The notes: generated by a model not told the origin, from the sequence alone. A DNA stretch of 56,439 bases from CAYVAR01 sp964449675 (GCA_964449675.1 CAYVAR010000005.1:1-56439), one strand, 5' to 3'; positions 39,535 to 48,260 are shown, counted from the first letter of the stretch. Numbers and translations: made by a program.

Positions 39535-40185
39535 TTATGATAGATACACAGCAAGGTCGTACACAGTAAGAATCGTGCAATCTGCAATTGCTCTCTTTTT
39601 CCGACTCCACACTAAACACGTCTTCATACCGAGTTTTTTGGCAGGAACAAGATCTACATCTTCACGGTCACCGATCATGAGATGTTGCGCTGGTGCAAGT
39701 TTTGTTTTGTCTAAAATATATTGAAAACCTTTGAGGCTTGGTTTATTTTCTCCGACAATTTCACTGGTAACGATTTCCTCAAACGTTTGTGAAGATATAC
39801 CTAAAATGTCAAGCGCGTCTCGGATAGTTTTTTGAAGTCCATTGACGAGTAAATAATGTTGCAACTGAGTAAGTTTTTGAAACATCGTGATAAGCTTTGC
39901 GTCACGTTTCAAATATTTTGACCGATCCATATAGTGTTCGCAGTATGTCGCCGCTTCTACCGTTGAAATTCTACAAATAAGTGCAACAGCCTGCGTCCCA
40001 CTTACTGTTTTTATGTTATATACTTTGTAAAATTCTTCTTTTGCTTTCTGCCGACTCCAACCCATACGATCCGCTATAACCTGAAACTCAGCATTTCTTG
40101 TATCGTCATGAGACTGCTTTGTCGGTCTATAAAGCGTCCCATCAAAATCCCAAATCAATATTTTTATGTCCGATAGCTTCTTCAT
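39535..40185 (-). CDS. HAD-superfamily hydrolase
   Basis: The 216-residue protein has the nucleophile motif WDFDGTLYRPT (Asp14 and Asp16), a helical cap, motif II LLVNGLQKTIRDAL (Asn for the usual Ser/Thr-x-x), the lysine in GENKPSLKGFQYIL, and motif IV MIGDREDVDLVPAKKLGMKT. It resembles subfamily I phosphatases acting on nucleotides or phosphosugars. The motif II position is slightly unusual. It is co-directional with tmk, separated by a long inverted repeat. Confidence 0.85.
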   Translation of the reverse strand: MKKLSDIKILIWDFDGTLYRPTKQSHDDTRNAEFQVIADRMGWSRQKAKEEFYKVYNIKTVSGTQAVALICRISTVEAATYCEHYMDRSKYLKRDAKLITMFQKLTQLQHYLLVNGLQKTIRDALDILGISSQTFEEIVTSEIVGENKPSLKGFQYILDKTKLAPAQHLMIGDREDVDLVPAKKLGMKTCLVWSRKKRAIADCTILTVYDLAVYLS

Positions 40186-40189
40186 GATA

Positions 40190-40262
40190 TCGTTACATTG
40201 TATTTGATGTTGTTACAGATAATAGAGAAATTGTTACATTGCTAAATTGTTATATTGTTACA
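40190..40262. repeat. TTGTTACATTG repeats upstream of the HAD gene
   Basis: Repeats of ATTGTTAC and AATTGTTATATTGTTAC, related to the block at 17977-18048. Confidence 0.5.
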
Positions 40263-40349
40263 GTAATCTCTATTATAAAACAATAGGGACAAGCGGAATG
40301 CTATGAAAGATAATAAGGAGAATAATGAAAAGATATGTCTTTTAATAAT

Positions 40350-40658
40350 TTATCCTAACGACTCAAGCCTCTGATCCTCAAGCTCTTTAGCAAGAAGGTT
40401 TGCTGCTACCTGTCTGTCTCCTTCTGGTCTTTGTTTAAGTGACTCGTAATATAGTTGAGCAGTATCATCTAGAATCGGATACCAGTGATTGTCTCTCCCT
40501 CGAATAAGAATTACTTCACCTGTTGATCTAAACTCACTCCTCAGTAACGTTGGCGCATTAAACTGATTATCCCAAACAGCTGTCATGCCCCCACCTCGTA
40601 AGGCTTGCTCAAGACTAAGATGCGCACCGTCTAAGCTAAGTGGAGGTGCTTCTCCCAT
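40350..40658 (-). CDS. Hypothetical small protein
   Basis: The 102-residue product starts MGEAPPLSLDGAHLSLEQALRGGG and has a predicted strand-rich middle (STGEVILIRGRDNHWYPILDD) and a helical charged end (RQVAANLLAKELEDQRLESLG). No family is recognised. A TTGACA at about 40709-40704 on the minus strand may be part of its promoter, divergent from the glmS leader promoter. Confidence 0.5.
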   Translation of the reverse strand: MGEAPPLSLDGAHLSLEQALRGGGMTAVWDNQFNAPTLLRSEFRSTGEVILIRGRDNHWYPILDDTAQLYYESLKQRPEGDRQVAANLLAKELEDQRLESLG

Positions 40659-40722
40659 ACAATTTTTTCCTCTATCTTCTGTTGTAAGCGGTTGAAAAGT
40701 AACTTGTCAAGTCGTAGGATAT

Positions 40723-40750
40723 TTGACTTTTGCCAAGGGAGCGGTATGAT
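40723..40750 (+). promoter_or_regulatory. Promoter of the glmS leader
   Basis: TTGACT at 40723-40728 and TATGAT at 40745-40750, with a 16-base spacer. The start site near 40757 gives a leader of about 410 bases before glmS. Confidence 0.65.
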
Positions 40751-40756
40751 ATGAGA

Positions 40757-41040
40757 GTAAGGAGGATTAACAGAAAGCGGAAATTGTTCTGCAAAGCAGA
40801 ATCTCGCTTTGCGAGAATAAGTTAATAAGCGTGTGGCCCCGCGAAGTTTTTTGCGAAGTGGGGATACGAGGAAAGGGCCCTTCGGCAAGCTCAGGGTAAA
40901 CTTGAGATGGCGTAAGAAGGAATCGGGCTTTCCGACGTAATGTCGGGAAAGGATCTGCGGAAACCCTTTGGTAGCACTCTCTACCACAATCTTAATTGGA
41001 TAAACCTTATCGGTAACGGTAAGTCTAAATAATTAAGGAA
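40757..41040 (+). ncRNA. Candidate structured leader or small RNA upstream of glmS
   Basis: The region is more GC-rich than usual spacers and holds several hairpins: GCAAAG-CAGAATCTCG-CTTTGC, CTTTCCGAC-GTAAT-GTCGGGAAAG, GGTAG-CACTCT-CTACC and CTTATCG-GTAA-CGGTAAG. The palindromic repeat CCTTCGGCAAGCTCAGG (40879-40895) is embedded. I do not see a glmS ribozyme core or a match to RNase P, tmRNA or SRP RNA. A plausible promoter precedes it. No credible protein frame is present in 40659-41167. Confidence 0.45.
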
Positions 41041-41069
41041 TGAGTCCGTTTTCTTCTTTGTTCTTCAAA

Positions 41070-41150
41070 TTATTAATTTACATTTTTCAATTTTCAATAA
41101 ATTTCATTAATTCAATTTCATTTAAAATTTTAAATTGAAAATTGTAAATT
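41070..41150. repeat. A/T-rich TTGAAAATTG repeats before glmS
   Basis: Units like TTTTTCAATTTTCAATAAAT mirrored by TTTTAAATTGAAAATTGTAA, as between tsf and rpsB. An AGGAGG Shine-Dalgarno follows seven bases before the glmS ATG. Confidence 0.5.
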
Positions 41151-41167
41151 CTCCGTAGGAGGTTTTT

Positions 41168-42991
41168 ATGTGTGGAATATTTGGCTATGTAGGTCAAAAA
41201 AAGAATGCTGCTTCTATCGTCCTTGAGGGTTTAAAATCTCTTGAATATCGCGGGTATGATAGTTGGGGAGTCGCAGTGGTACCGAATAAATCCGACAAAT
41301 CCGACCAATTTACCAATCCGACCAATCAAAGACGAAAAATAGATAATAAAATCATTGTCAAGAAAAAGATTGGGAAGATTGGTGATGCATCAGTAAGCGA
41401 TCTGCCTCCTGCAACGCTTGCTTTTGGTCATACCAGATGGGCTACCCATGGGGGAGTCACAGACGCCAACGCCCACCCGCACGTTGACTGCACAGGGACC
41501 ATTGCTCTTATCCATAACGGTATTTTTGAAAATTACCAGGAAGTAAAAAGCAGACTCCATACTAAAGGACATCGATTTGTTTCAGATACGGATACAGAAG
41601 TTACCGTCCATCTGATCGAAGAATATGCTAAAAGCATGATGTTCACCAAAGCAGTCCAACGGGCATTTAATGACATGGAGGGACTGGACGCAATCATTGC
41701 TATTCATCTTGGGGACCATCAATTGGTCGCAGTACGAAACGGTTCTCCCCTTGTTATCGGTTTTGGCGATGGGGAAAATTATCTCGCAAGCGATGCTGCA
41801 GCACTTCTGCCATACACACGCCAAGTGCACTTTCTAGAAGATGATGAAATGGCAATCGTGACAGACGATGATGTAAATATTTATCACGCTGGAACCGGCG
41901 AAACGATACATCCGAAAAAACAACACCTCAACTGGACGATTGATCAAGTTGAAAAGGGAACATTTAAAGATTTCATGCTCAAAGAAATTTACGAACAACC
42001 GGGTCTTCTCTCTGATATTGCAACCACGTCTCTAGCGCAGTCGCAAAAACTCGTCTCAAGCATACAAAAAGCAAAAGACGTCTATATGGTCGGCTGTGGG
42101 AGTGCATCGTATGTATGCTTGGCGGGCAGTTATTTGTTTTCTAAAATCGCCAAGCGCCATATAAATTGGGCGGTAGGAAGTGAATTTGGGTATCAATTAG
42201 AATTCTTACGGAAAGAAAGTCTCGTTTTCGCCCTTTCTCAATCCGGAGAAACGATGGATACGCTCGAATCGGTAAAAAAAGCACGGGAGAAAGGTACAAA
42301 AATATTTGCTTTGGTCAATGTGCTCGGCTCGTCTCTTTACCGCTTGTCCGATTACAAGATGCTTGTGGGCGTGGGTCCGGAAAAAGCAGTCGCTTCAACG
42401 AAGGCGCTTACCGGAATGCTCGCGCATATCATCCTTCTTGCCTATACAATTTGTGGCAAACCGAAGGAAGGACAGATGATTGTCGAAAAGGCTGCGGAGG
42501 CAAATCAAGCGCTCTTTTCTAAAAAATCGATTGCCAGAATAAAAAAGCTTGCGAAAACATTTTCAAAAAAAGATCATATGTACGTCATTGGCCGGGGCTT
42601 GTCGTATCCAGCATCCCTTGAAACGGCTCTTAAGATAAAAGAAATTTCCTATATTCATGCCGAAGGGATGGCCGCCGGGGAACTCAAGCACGGGCCGCTC
42701 GCGCTTGTTGAAAAAGGGATACCCTGCATCGCCTTTTTGCCTGATGATGAAACATACGGCGCAAATCTTGCTGGAGCCATGGAAATGAAGGCGCGGGGAG
42801 GCACGATCATCGGTGTTTCAAGCAAATCGCATGAGATTTTTGACTATTATGTACCGGTGAAGGATGCCAAAGAAGCAACGATCATCCCAAATATCATCTT
42901 TGGACAACTTTTCGCATACTACTTGACCCTTGAGCGCGGATTTGATCCGGATAAACCCCGAAACCTCGCCAAAAGCGTGACGGTCAAATAA
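41168..42991 (+). CDS. glmS: Glutamine-fructose-6-phosphate aminotransferase
   Basis: The 607-residue protein has the N-terminal glutaminase domain starting MCGIFGYVG with the nucleophile Cys2, GLKSLEYRGYDS, GHTRWATHGGVTDANAHPH, and two SIS isomerase domains (VYMVGCGSASYVCLAG; FALSQSGETMDTL; KHGPLALVEKG; final PRNLAKSVTVK). It makes glucosamine 6-phosphate for peptidoglycan. Near residues 38-57 a tandem AATCCGACCAAT-type repeat (41281-41335) encodes KSDKSDQFTNPTNQ, an in-frame insertion in a variable loop. A strong AGGAGG precedes the start. Confidence 0.96.
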   Translation: MCGIFGYVGQKKNAASIVLEGLKSLEYRGYDSWGVAVVPNKSDKSDQFTNPTNQRRKIDNKIIVKKKIGKIGDASVSDLPPATLAFGHTRWATHGGVTDANAHPHVDCTGTIALIHNGIFENYQEVKSRLHTKGHRFVSDTDTEVTVHLIEEYAKSMMFTKAVQRAFNDMEGLDAIIAIHLGDHQLVAVRNGSPLVIGFGDGENYLASDAAALLPYTRQVHFLEDDEMAIVTDDDVNIYHAGTGETIHPKKQHLNWTIDQVEKGTFKDFMLKEIYEQPGLLSDIATTSLAQSQKLVSSIQKAKDVYMVGCGSASYVCLAGSYLFSKIAKRHINWAVGSEFGYQLEFLRKESLVFALSQSGETMDTLESVKKAREKGTKIFALVNVLGSSLYRLSDYKMLVGVGPEKAVASTKALTGMLAHIILLAYTICGKPKEGQMIVEKAAEANQALFSKKSIARIKKLAKTFSKKDHMYVIGRGLSYPASLETALKIKEISYIHAEGMAAGELKHGPLALVEKGIPCIAFLPDDETYGANLAGAMEMKARGGTIIGVSSKSHEIFDYYVPVKDAKEATIIPNIIFGQLFAYYLTLERGFDPDKPRNLAKSVTVK

Positions 42992-43071
42992 TTTAAAAAG
43001 CCTCAAGATCAAGCTCTTCAGCCATGCAAAAAATTGCTTGGCAAGGGTAAACGCCCTATAATACGGATTGC

Positions 43072-43965
43072 ATGACACTCACTGAGATTCCAATTTCAAG
43101 TGATGCAACTGCCGCATTCACTCCTGTTATTGCCGGATATCGCGAGACGATCTTTCATCATCCAGATGGACCAAATATTCATATGCTACAAAGCCCTGAA
43201 GCTGCACGCCTTGCGATGGCAGATGATAATCTGGATATACTGACAACTGCCAATGATGGCGATCTCGTCCTTCTCTCTACTGGCAATACGAGCAAAGCGT
43301 TTTACCCGGTATTCGTAGCGAGGGCACAAGAACGAAGAATCAATTTAGCACGTTTCCGGTACGGCCATATCGATAATTATGTCTATGATCCGTTAAATTA
43401 TCCCTTTGGAACAGATAACCAAGATTATGAAAAATTTCTCAGAAAGCACTTTATCGAACCTGCTGGTATACCTAAAGATAATTTTTTTCCAATACATGGG
43501 TATACAGCCGACCCGCATAAAGTAGCAAGTGACTATGACCAGTGGCTTGAGTCGCAGCGCATTGTCGTTGCAATAGCAGGCGCATTTGGACCAAAACCAG
43601 TTGCCCATTTTGCATTCATGAAACCTGGAATGAATCTTGAAGTTGGAGTCGCTGCAATCAATCTATCGGGTGAAGTTGTCAGAAGAGATGTCACGCGAGC
43701 AGAGGAAGCTGATTATCCGCCTCCTCCAACGCGAGCAATTACCCTCGGCCTACGCCACTTTCGACGTGCACAACACATATTCACCATAAATTGTGGTTCC
43801 GAATACGTTAGTCGTGTTACCCTTGCTCTCACCGGTCCCATTGATCCACGGGTCATAGGCACGTATTTTCGTACAGAAGGATTTGGAAAGAAAGTTAATA
43901 TCTATCTAGACCCTGCAACAGCCCAACCAATTATTGAACATTTTTCAATTCAACAAGAAAGATAA
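43072..43965 (+). CDS. NagB-like protein lacking canonical catalytic residues
   Basis: The 297-residue protein resembles glucosamine-6-phosphate deaminase: LVLLSTGNTSKAFYPVF (family LPTGxTP), YGHIDNYVYDP (family FNMDEYVG), then PKDNFFPIHGYTADPHKVASDYDQWL, VVAIAGAFGPKPVAHFAFMKPG and PTRAITLGL. In E. coli NagB the GNDGHIAFNEP segment supplies Asp141, His143 and Glu148. Here the matching segment reads PVAHFAFMKP, so only the histidine remains. Deaminase activity is therefore doubtful; it may bind a phosphosugar. It follows glmS by 80 bases on the same strand. Confidence 0.65.
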   Translation: MTLTEIPISSDATAAFTPVIAGYRETIFHHPDGPNIHMLQSPEAARLAMADDNLDILTTANDGDLVLLSTGNTSKAFYPVFVARAQERRINLARFRYGHIDNYVYDPLNYPFGTDNQDYEKFLRKHFIEPAGIPKDNFFPIHGYTADPHKVASDYDQWLESQRIVVAIAGAFGPKPVAHFAFMKPGMNLEVGVAAINLSGEVVRRDVTRAEEADYPPPPTRAITLGLRHFRRAQHIFTINCGSEYVSRVTLALTGPIDPRVIGTYFRTEGFGKKVNIYLDPATAQPIIEHFSIQQER

Positions 43966-44331
43966 CTAGAGGCTATTTGCGTCTTTTTGGAGGGCTTGAA
44001 ACTCAAGCGTACCGCCATCGTCAACAATCCCGTCAATTTCTTTAATCCACTCTCCCACTCGTTGTTTTCTTTCAACGTCAACTCGACGTGTTTTTTTGGG
44101 TGGTAGCGTTGACGGTTTTTTCAAAGGGCTCGTGCCGCGAAAAAACGAACTAATTTTATCTCCCAAGGTCATGGAATTTCCTGAGGCAGAGGGCTGCATC
44201 GTATACATACCCAACACATCACTGCTGCTGTTTCCGGTGAATAATTTTATAAACACCGCTACGCCAAAAACCAAAACCACTGCAACGACTGTATACGGAA
44301 CAAATGACGATGAATGTATTTTTTTTGCCAT
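43966..44331 (-). CDS. Small membrane-anchored protein
   Basis: From the ATG at 44331 (MAKKIHSSSFVPYTVVAVVLVFGVAVFIKLF) the product has 121 residues with one N-terminal membrane segment (residues 12-30). A polar tail with basic and acidic parts follows (KKPSTLPPKKTRRVDVERKQR, then IKEIDGIVDDGGTLEFQAL). No family is recognised. It lies four bases downstream of the coiled-coil gene, almost certainly in the same transcript. Confidence 0.6.
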   Translation of the reverse strand: MAKKIHSSSFVPYTVVAVVLVFGVAVFIKLFTGNSSSDVLGMYTMQPSASGNSMTLGDKISSFFRGTSPLKKPSTLPPKKTRRVDVERKQRVGEWIKEIDGIVDDGGTLEFQALQKDANSL

Positions 44332-44335
44332 AGAG

Positions 44336-45094
44336 TTATGGTGTGACTGATGGCACAGGCCCGGTCGCCACAGGTTCATCAGAAACTGATTTGACCGCAA
44401 GTGCAGCATCTTTTACTGCTTTTTTCGCTGCATTTACCAGTGCATAGGTGGTCCGGAGATCATTTTGTAGTGTCGACATCGCGGCGCCAACATCTCCTTT
44501 TGCTGTTGTTTCGCTACTGACTGAAGGTGTATATGATTTTGCCCCTTGCGCGTTTGCTGCGCTCGTTGCAGCATCTAAAGCTACTTTTGCACTTCCTAGT
44601 TTTGCTTCAGCTTCCGTCAAGTTATTAAGCCCCCTTGCCTTTAAATCCGCAACACGTGTAGTCAATTTATCGAGAACATCTTGCAATTTACCCAATTGCT
44701 CGAGCATTTTTTTTGTTCTTTTGGCATTAACCTCCCCAAACTTAGTACTTAATTTTTCAACTACTTCTTTCTTATGTGCATCTTTAAAATTTTCAAGTTT
44801 TTTATGAAATTCCATTTTCCTTTCTTCATTTTTTTCTTTCATCGCCTTTATCGCTTGTTCCTTTTGGTCTCGGTTTTCTTGCTCTACAGGTCTTCCTGAT
44901 TGTCTCTCCCCTCGCCCACCGGATCTTCTATTTGGTGAGTCGCTGCTATTTTCGCTTGTGTCGTTTGTATTATGTGAGGAAGACTCAGGTATTCTATGAA
45001 GTTGTTGCACTGTTTGATCACCAGCCACTTGTCCGGTCATCGGATTTTTGAGTCCAAGTCCGAGAAGAAGAAGTCCCAGTAACTGATCAACCAT
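44336..45094 (-). CDS. Predicted coiled-coil protein with N-terminal membrane segment
   Basis: From the ATG at 45094 (MVDQLLGLLLLGLGLKNPM) the product has 252 residues. After a short hydrophobic segment come a Ser/Asn/Gly-rich region, a highly charged helix (KEQAIKAMKEKNEERKMEFHKKLENF), a coiled coil (MLEQLGKLQDVLDKLTTRVADLKARG) and an Ala-rich helix pair. This resembles an extracellular rod or stalk, but no family is certain. An upstream in-frame start at 45130 would add MTQSVFIFHTRS. Confidence 0.6.
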   Translation of the reverse strand: MVDQLLGLLLLGLGLKNPMTGQVAGDQTVQQLHRIPESSSHNTNDTSENSSDSPNRRSGGRGERQSGRPVEQENRDQKEQAIKAMKEKNEERKMEFHKKLENFKDAHKKEVVEKLSTKFGEVNAKRTKKMLEQLGKLQDVLDKLTTRVADLKARGLNNLTEAEAKLGSAKVALDAATSAANAQGAKSYTPSVSSETTAKGDVGAAMSTLQNDLRTTYALVNAAKKAVKDAALAVKSVSDEPVATGPVPSVTP

Positions 45095-45143
45095 AGATCT
45101 AGTATGAAATATAAAAACCGACTGTGTCAAGTAGTAAAGATAC

Positions 45144-47459
45144 TCATTTTTGTTTCAGTGCCGTATGTGCCTCAGTAATAATACTCGTCAGTGATGGATC
45201 CAGTATATCGCTTTCGTATACCTCAATAACTGATACATGACGCGCTAACGCGTTGGTCATAAGCGCTTGACGCAAAATAGTTTGTCGACGACTTATACAT
45301 GCTGCATCCGCACTCTTACAAGCATAAAGATTTCCTGGTGCTCGCGTTTGAAATGCAGTAAATACTCCTTGAGCTGATAAATCTGAAATATATTGCCAGT
45401 GATCGAGTGGTTGTTTTCCCGCTGGATAGATGGGCCTGCCGTCTAGACCATTGGTTTGTATGCCAAAAGATGACGGGCATACGGCCCGGCCTTTGGCGAT
45501 GAGATCTTTCACATATTGATCCTGAAACCCGTTGAGATTGGGTACGGGTACTGGAAACGTCCGATCCAAAAATGCCATGGTAAAGTATTTGGGGGCAAAA
45601 AGCGTACAATACTGTTTCATCGTTTGTTCATATGCTCCGATAAGCAAAGACCGCAGAGCCATAATTTTTTGATCCTCAGTAGCGCCGGACACAACGGTTA
45701 ACCACGTTTTCCCGTCGGGCAAGTTGACTTCGCCATTGTGAGAATTTGGACCCGTGACGGAAATATACGTAAATTCAGGACGGTCTTTGTAGCGCTTGGC
45801 AAGTTCCTTTGAAAACGTATACCAATAGGATAGATACGAACTGTCCCACGGAAGAGGAAGCGGTTTTACCTGTCCATCGAAAGGGCCTTGCGGAACTGCA
45901 AAGAGAGACGTCTTTTGAATCTGGGGTTTATCGAGGACCCATTGCGGTGAATAAAATCCTGGAACCACCATCAGGCGAACCTTTTTCCCGGATGTTTTAG
46001 CGTTTTCAAATACCCCATCAAGAAGACTCCAATTATAAGAATCCTCCCCAGGTTGTAAGTCTTTCCAGTACAATCGCATGACGACGCCATCGACAAAATC
46101 CTTTTTCCAGGTGTCGATACTGGGCGCTTGCGACCATGGAATAAGCGCATATATCCCTTTTGGCAATAGTTCGCTTGATGCTCCTTTGGTGGGCAAAACT
46201 GTTGATGGAACATAATGAGTAATTGTTTGGATCACTCTAATAAAAAATGTCCAAAAACGTAGGATAAAGTCAGCTACGTTCACGCGTCCGTCAGCGTTCA
46301 AATCTCCTGGTATTCTTGATAACGGCGCTTTTTGTGTCAGAGTAGACGTTGTAGTTGTTATTGAAGAAGGATAAGGGTTACTTACTTCCCCAAGGGCTTT
46401 AGCTCCGTAGGATAACGCATCTTGCATAGATGGATTTATAATATCTGGCTCATACACTTCTAAATAGCGTATTGAACCGTTTGATCCAAGGGGTGTCAGT
46501 CCTTTTTTGACAGAAAGAAGTAGCGCATTGCCCGGGCTACCTGCATCTCCCATTTTGACAGGATTGCGTGTAGCAGACGTTGACATTTGAAACCCTGTTA
46601 CGATCCGCCCGCTTAGTCCGCGGACAATATCGTACCCTGCACCACCATCGTCTCCGCTGTCAGCTCCGCCAGCATGAAGACCGCTCGTTTGGAGGGCAAA
46701 TTGAGATGGGTACCGCAATCCCTCATCAATGACTTTTTGCCGCGACCTCGGACGCTCTGAAACATCCATGAATCCAGCGCTACTTATCGGTAACCCTGGG
46801 TAAAGAGCGAGAGAAAAATATTGGTTCGGAAAAATTTGCGAATACGCAGCATAAACTTGAGTCCATGAATCTATATATTTTTCCGGTGCATACCCGACTG
46901 ATTTCCAGGTAGCAAGGTCACTTGGAGAATTCGGAAGAGACATTTCTGCTGAAACGGATGTTGGCCCGGCAGCAGCAATGACCCGAAAGCTCGGACTGCC
47001 TCCATATCGACTCCCTACCGCTCGTAAAAACGTAAACCATCTCGATAGATATGTACTATCCCACGGAAGAGGAAGCTGTACCAGTTCACCGCGTCCGAAG
47101 CCATATTTTTTTTCAAACTGCGCTGTTTGTACACCAGATAACGCCCAAGTTGGTGTACCAAATCCTGGAACGATAATAAGCTTAACCCATATATTATGTG
47201 CTTTAGCCTGACTAAATACTTGGTCGACAAGATCCCAATGAAAGACTTCTTCTTGTGGTTCAATATCTTTCCACTCTATCCGAAGGGCAACCCCGGAAAC
47301 GTACGGATTGGAAAACACTTGAGGATTAAATGCCCCTGCTGTTGACTCTCCTGATACTTCTTTGACCGCAACGATACCCGACGGTGCTGCGCCTGCTGCC
47401 AAGATGCTACTCGTATGTACAACAAAAAATAACAAAAAGGCAATACTTATCTTTTTCAT
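45144..47459 (-). CDS. Secreted duplicated TIM-barrel glycosidase-like protein with a dockerin-like linker
   Basis: The 771-residue protein has a signal peptide (MKKISIAFLLFFVVHTSSILAAGAA). Two homologous domains follow, about residues 30-360 and 425-771. Each has RIEWKDIEPQEEVFHWDLVDQVF or RLYWKDLQPGEDSYNWSLLDGVF, KLIIVPGF or RLMVVPGF, LPLPWDSTYLSRW or LPLPWDSSYLSYW, and ends EVYEPDIINPS or EVYESDILDPS. The pattern resembles clan GH-A glycoside hydrolases, with the late Glu as possible nucleophile. Between them lies GDLNADGRVNVADFILRFW, a dockerin-type calcium-binding repeat. Confidence 0.7.
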   Translation of the reverse strand: MKKISIAFLLFFVVHTSSILAAGAAPSGIVAVKEVSGESTAGAFNPQVFSNPYVSGVALRIEWKDIEPQEEVFHWDLVDQVFSQAKAHNIWVKLIIVPGFGTPTWALSGVQTAQFEKKYGFGRGELVQLPLPWDSTYLSRWFTFLRAVGSRYGGSPSFRVIAAAGPTSVSAEMSLPNSPSDLATWKSVGYAPEKYIDSWTQVYAAYSQIFPNQYFSLALYPGLPISSAGFMDVSERPRSRQKVIDEGLRYPSQFALQTSGLHAGGADSGDDGGAGYDIVRGLSGRIVTGFQMSTSATRNPVKMGDAGSPGNALLLSVKKGLTPLGSNGSIRYLEVYEPDIINPSMQDALSYGAKALGEVSNPYPSSITTTTSTLTQKAPLSRIPGDLNADGRVNVADFILRFWTFFIRVIQTITHYVPSTVLPTKGASSELLPKGIYALIPWSQAPSIDTWKKDFVDGVVMRLYWKDLQPGEDSYNWSLLDGVFENAKTSGKKVRLMVVPGFYSPQWVLDKPQIQKTSLFAVPQGPFDGQVKPLPLPWDSSYLSYWYTFSKELAKRYKDRPEFTYISVTGPNSHNGEVNLPDGKTWLTVVSGATEDQKIMALRSLLIGAYEQTMKQYCTLFAPKYFTMAFLDRTFPVPVPNLNGFQDQYVKDLIAKGRAVCPSSFGIQTNGLDGRPIYPAGKQPLDHWQYISDLSAQGVFTAFQTRAPGNLYACKSADAACISRRQTILRQALMTNALARHVSVIEVYESDILDPSLTSIITEAHTALKQK

Positions 47460-47584
47460 TACTCTTGTAGTTTACGAGATGATTTGTTTCCGTGTCAAAA
47501 TGACCCTATGCTACACTAAAATTGCTTAAACAGTTAAACAGGGAAAACAGGGATCAACCCTATTTTGGGTTAACAGAATAGGCT

Positions 47585-47980
47585 TTACGGTTCTACGCGC
47601 ACAAAGTCTTCTACCGTATCTAAACCTTTATCGTAGCTGTATCCTTTGATACTATCTTCTTCGGTGAGAAGAATGATATTCCACGCATCGATGTAGTCCA
47701 CACGATCATCCCATCGCTGTAATGCTTCAAGAATGTATGACTTACCACGTATAATCATTCCTGGTGTCGAGATAATTTTATGAAGAATATTTTTTATATC
47801 ACTGCGGGTCTTTTTTTTCCTATGACAAAACCAAATAAGTTCAGCAATCACCCATTCTGTCGTCCATAGTGTTTCTTCCCCTTTGCTCGCTCTTTCAAAC
47901 AAGAAACGGCAGGCTCTATATTTCTGTGGATCTACAGGGAAAATAAGGTAAATAAATATATTCGTATCAACGAAGATCAT
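47585..47980 (-). CDS. vapC: VapC-type PIN-domain toxin
   Basis: The 131-residue protein starts MIFVDTNIFIYLIFPVDPQ with the first PIN aspartate, continues with WVIAELIWF (conserved Glu), DYIDAWNIILL (third acidic residue) and YSYDKGLDTVEDF. Four acidic residues coordinate a metal for RNA cleavage. It overlaps the end of the upstream AbrB-like gene by 14 bases, as in a toxin-antitoxin operon. Confidence 0.85.
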   Translation of the reverse strand: MIFVDTNIFIYLIFPVDPQKYRACRFLFERASKGEETLWTTEWVIAELIWFCHRKKKTRSDIKNILHKIISTPGMIIRGKSYILEALQRWDDRVDYIDAWNIILLTEEDSIKGYSYDKGLDTVEDFVRVEP

Positions 47981-48221
47981 GTCCTATTCCCTCCTCGTGG
48001 GCTTCGTTAATAAGGTCATCAAGCGTCTTTCCTTTAGGGATTTTGAATGTTCCAAGTGTTCCGGCAATATCCAGGATCCCCCGTCCCATCGGCTGAAGCG
48101 TCGCTTTTTTATTGATTACACTGACGGCAACTTTTTGCCCCACGGAAACGCCCATGGCAGCCATCACGGCTTTGGAAAGGGTAATTTGTCCTTTGCTGGT
48201 AATAGTAAGGAAAGTCATCAT
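47967..48221 (-). CDS. vapB: AbrB-type antitoxin (VapB)
   Basis: The 84-residue protein starts MMTFLTITSKGQITLSKAVMAAMGVSVGQKVAVS, the SpoVT/AbrB swapped-hairpin motif (TxKGQITLPK type). It ends with an acidic helix (GKTLDDLINEAHEEG) that usually wraps the toxin. The second methionine (48218) is an equal start candidate. A palindrome overlapping its promoter (48222-48250) is the probable operator for autoregulation. Confidence 0.85.
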   Translation of the reverse strand: MMTFLTITSKGQITLSKAVMAAMGVSVGQKVAVSVINKKATLQPMGRGILDIAGTLGTFKIPKGKTLDDLINEAHEEGIGHDLR

Positions 48222-48260
48222 AGTAAGGATATTATCGTATCATCCTTACTTTTTTGTCAA
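48222..48260 (-). promoter_or_regulatory. vapBC promoter and operator
   Basis: TTGACA at 48260-48255 and GATAAT at 48236-48231 with an 18-base spacer. AGTAAGGAT (48222-48230) and ATCCTTACT (48242-48250) form a 9-bp inverted repeat overlapping the -10 box and the spacer, right at the start codon. Confidence 0.75.

Noticed and set aside
40631..40987. Minus-strand frame of 118 codons over the glmS leader
   Set aside because: It overlaps another gene start, runs through hairpins and a repeat, and its composition is not protein-like.
40757..41167. A glmS ribozyme in the glmS leader
   Set aside because: I could not find the conserved ribozyme core or its cleavage-site context; the hairpins are of other types.
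47585..48221. A defence island around vapBC
   Set aside because: Neighbours are dcd and an exported glycosidase-like protein; no restriction, CRISPR or phage genes are nearby.
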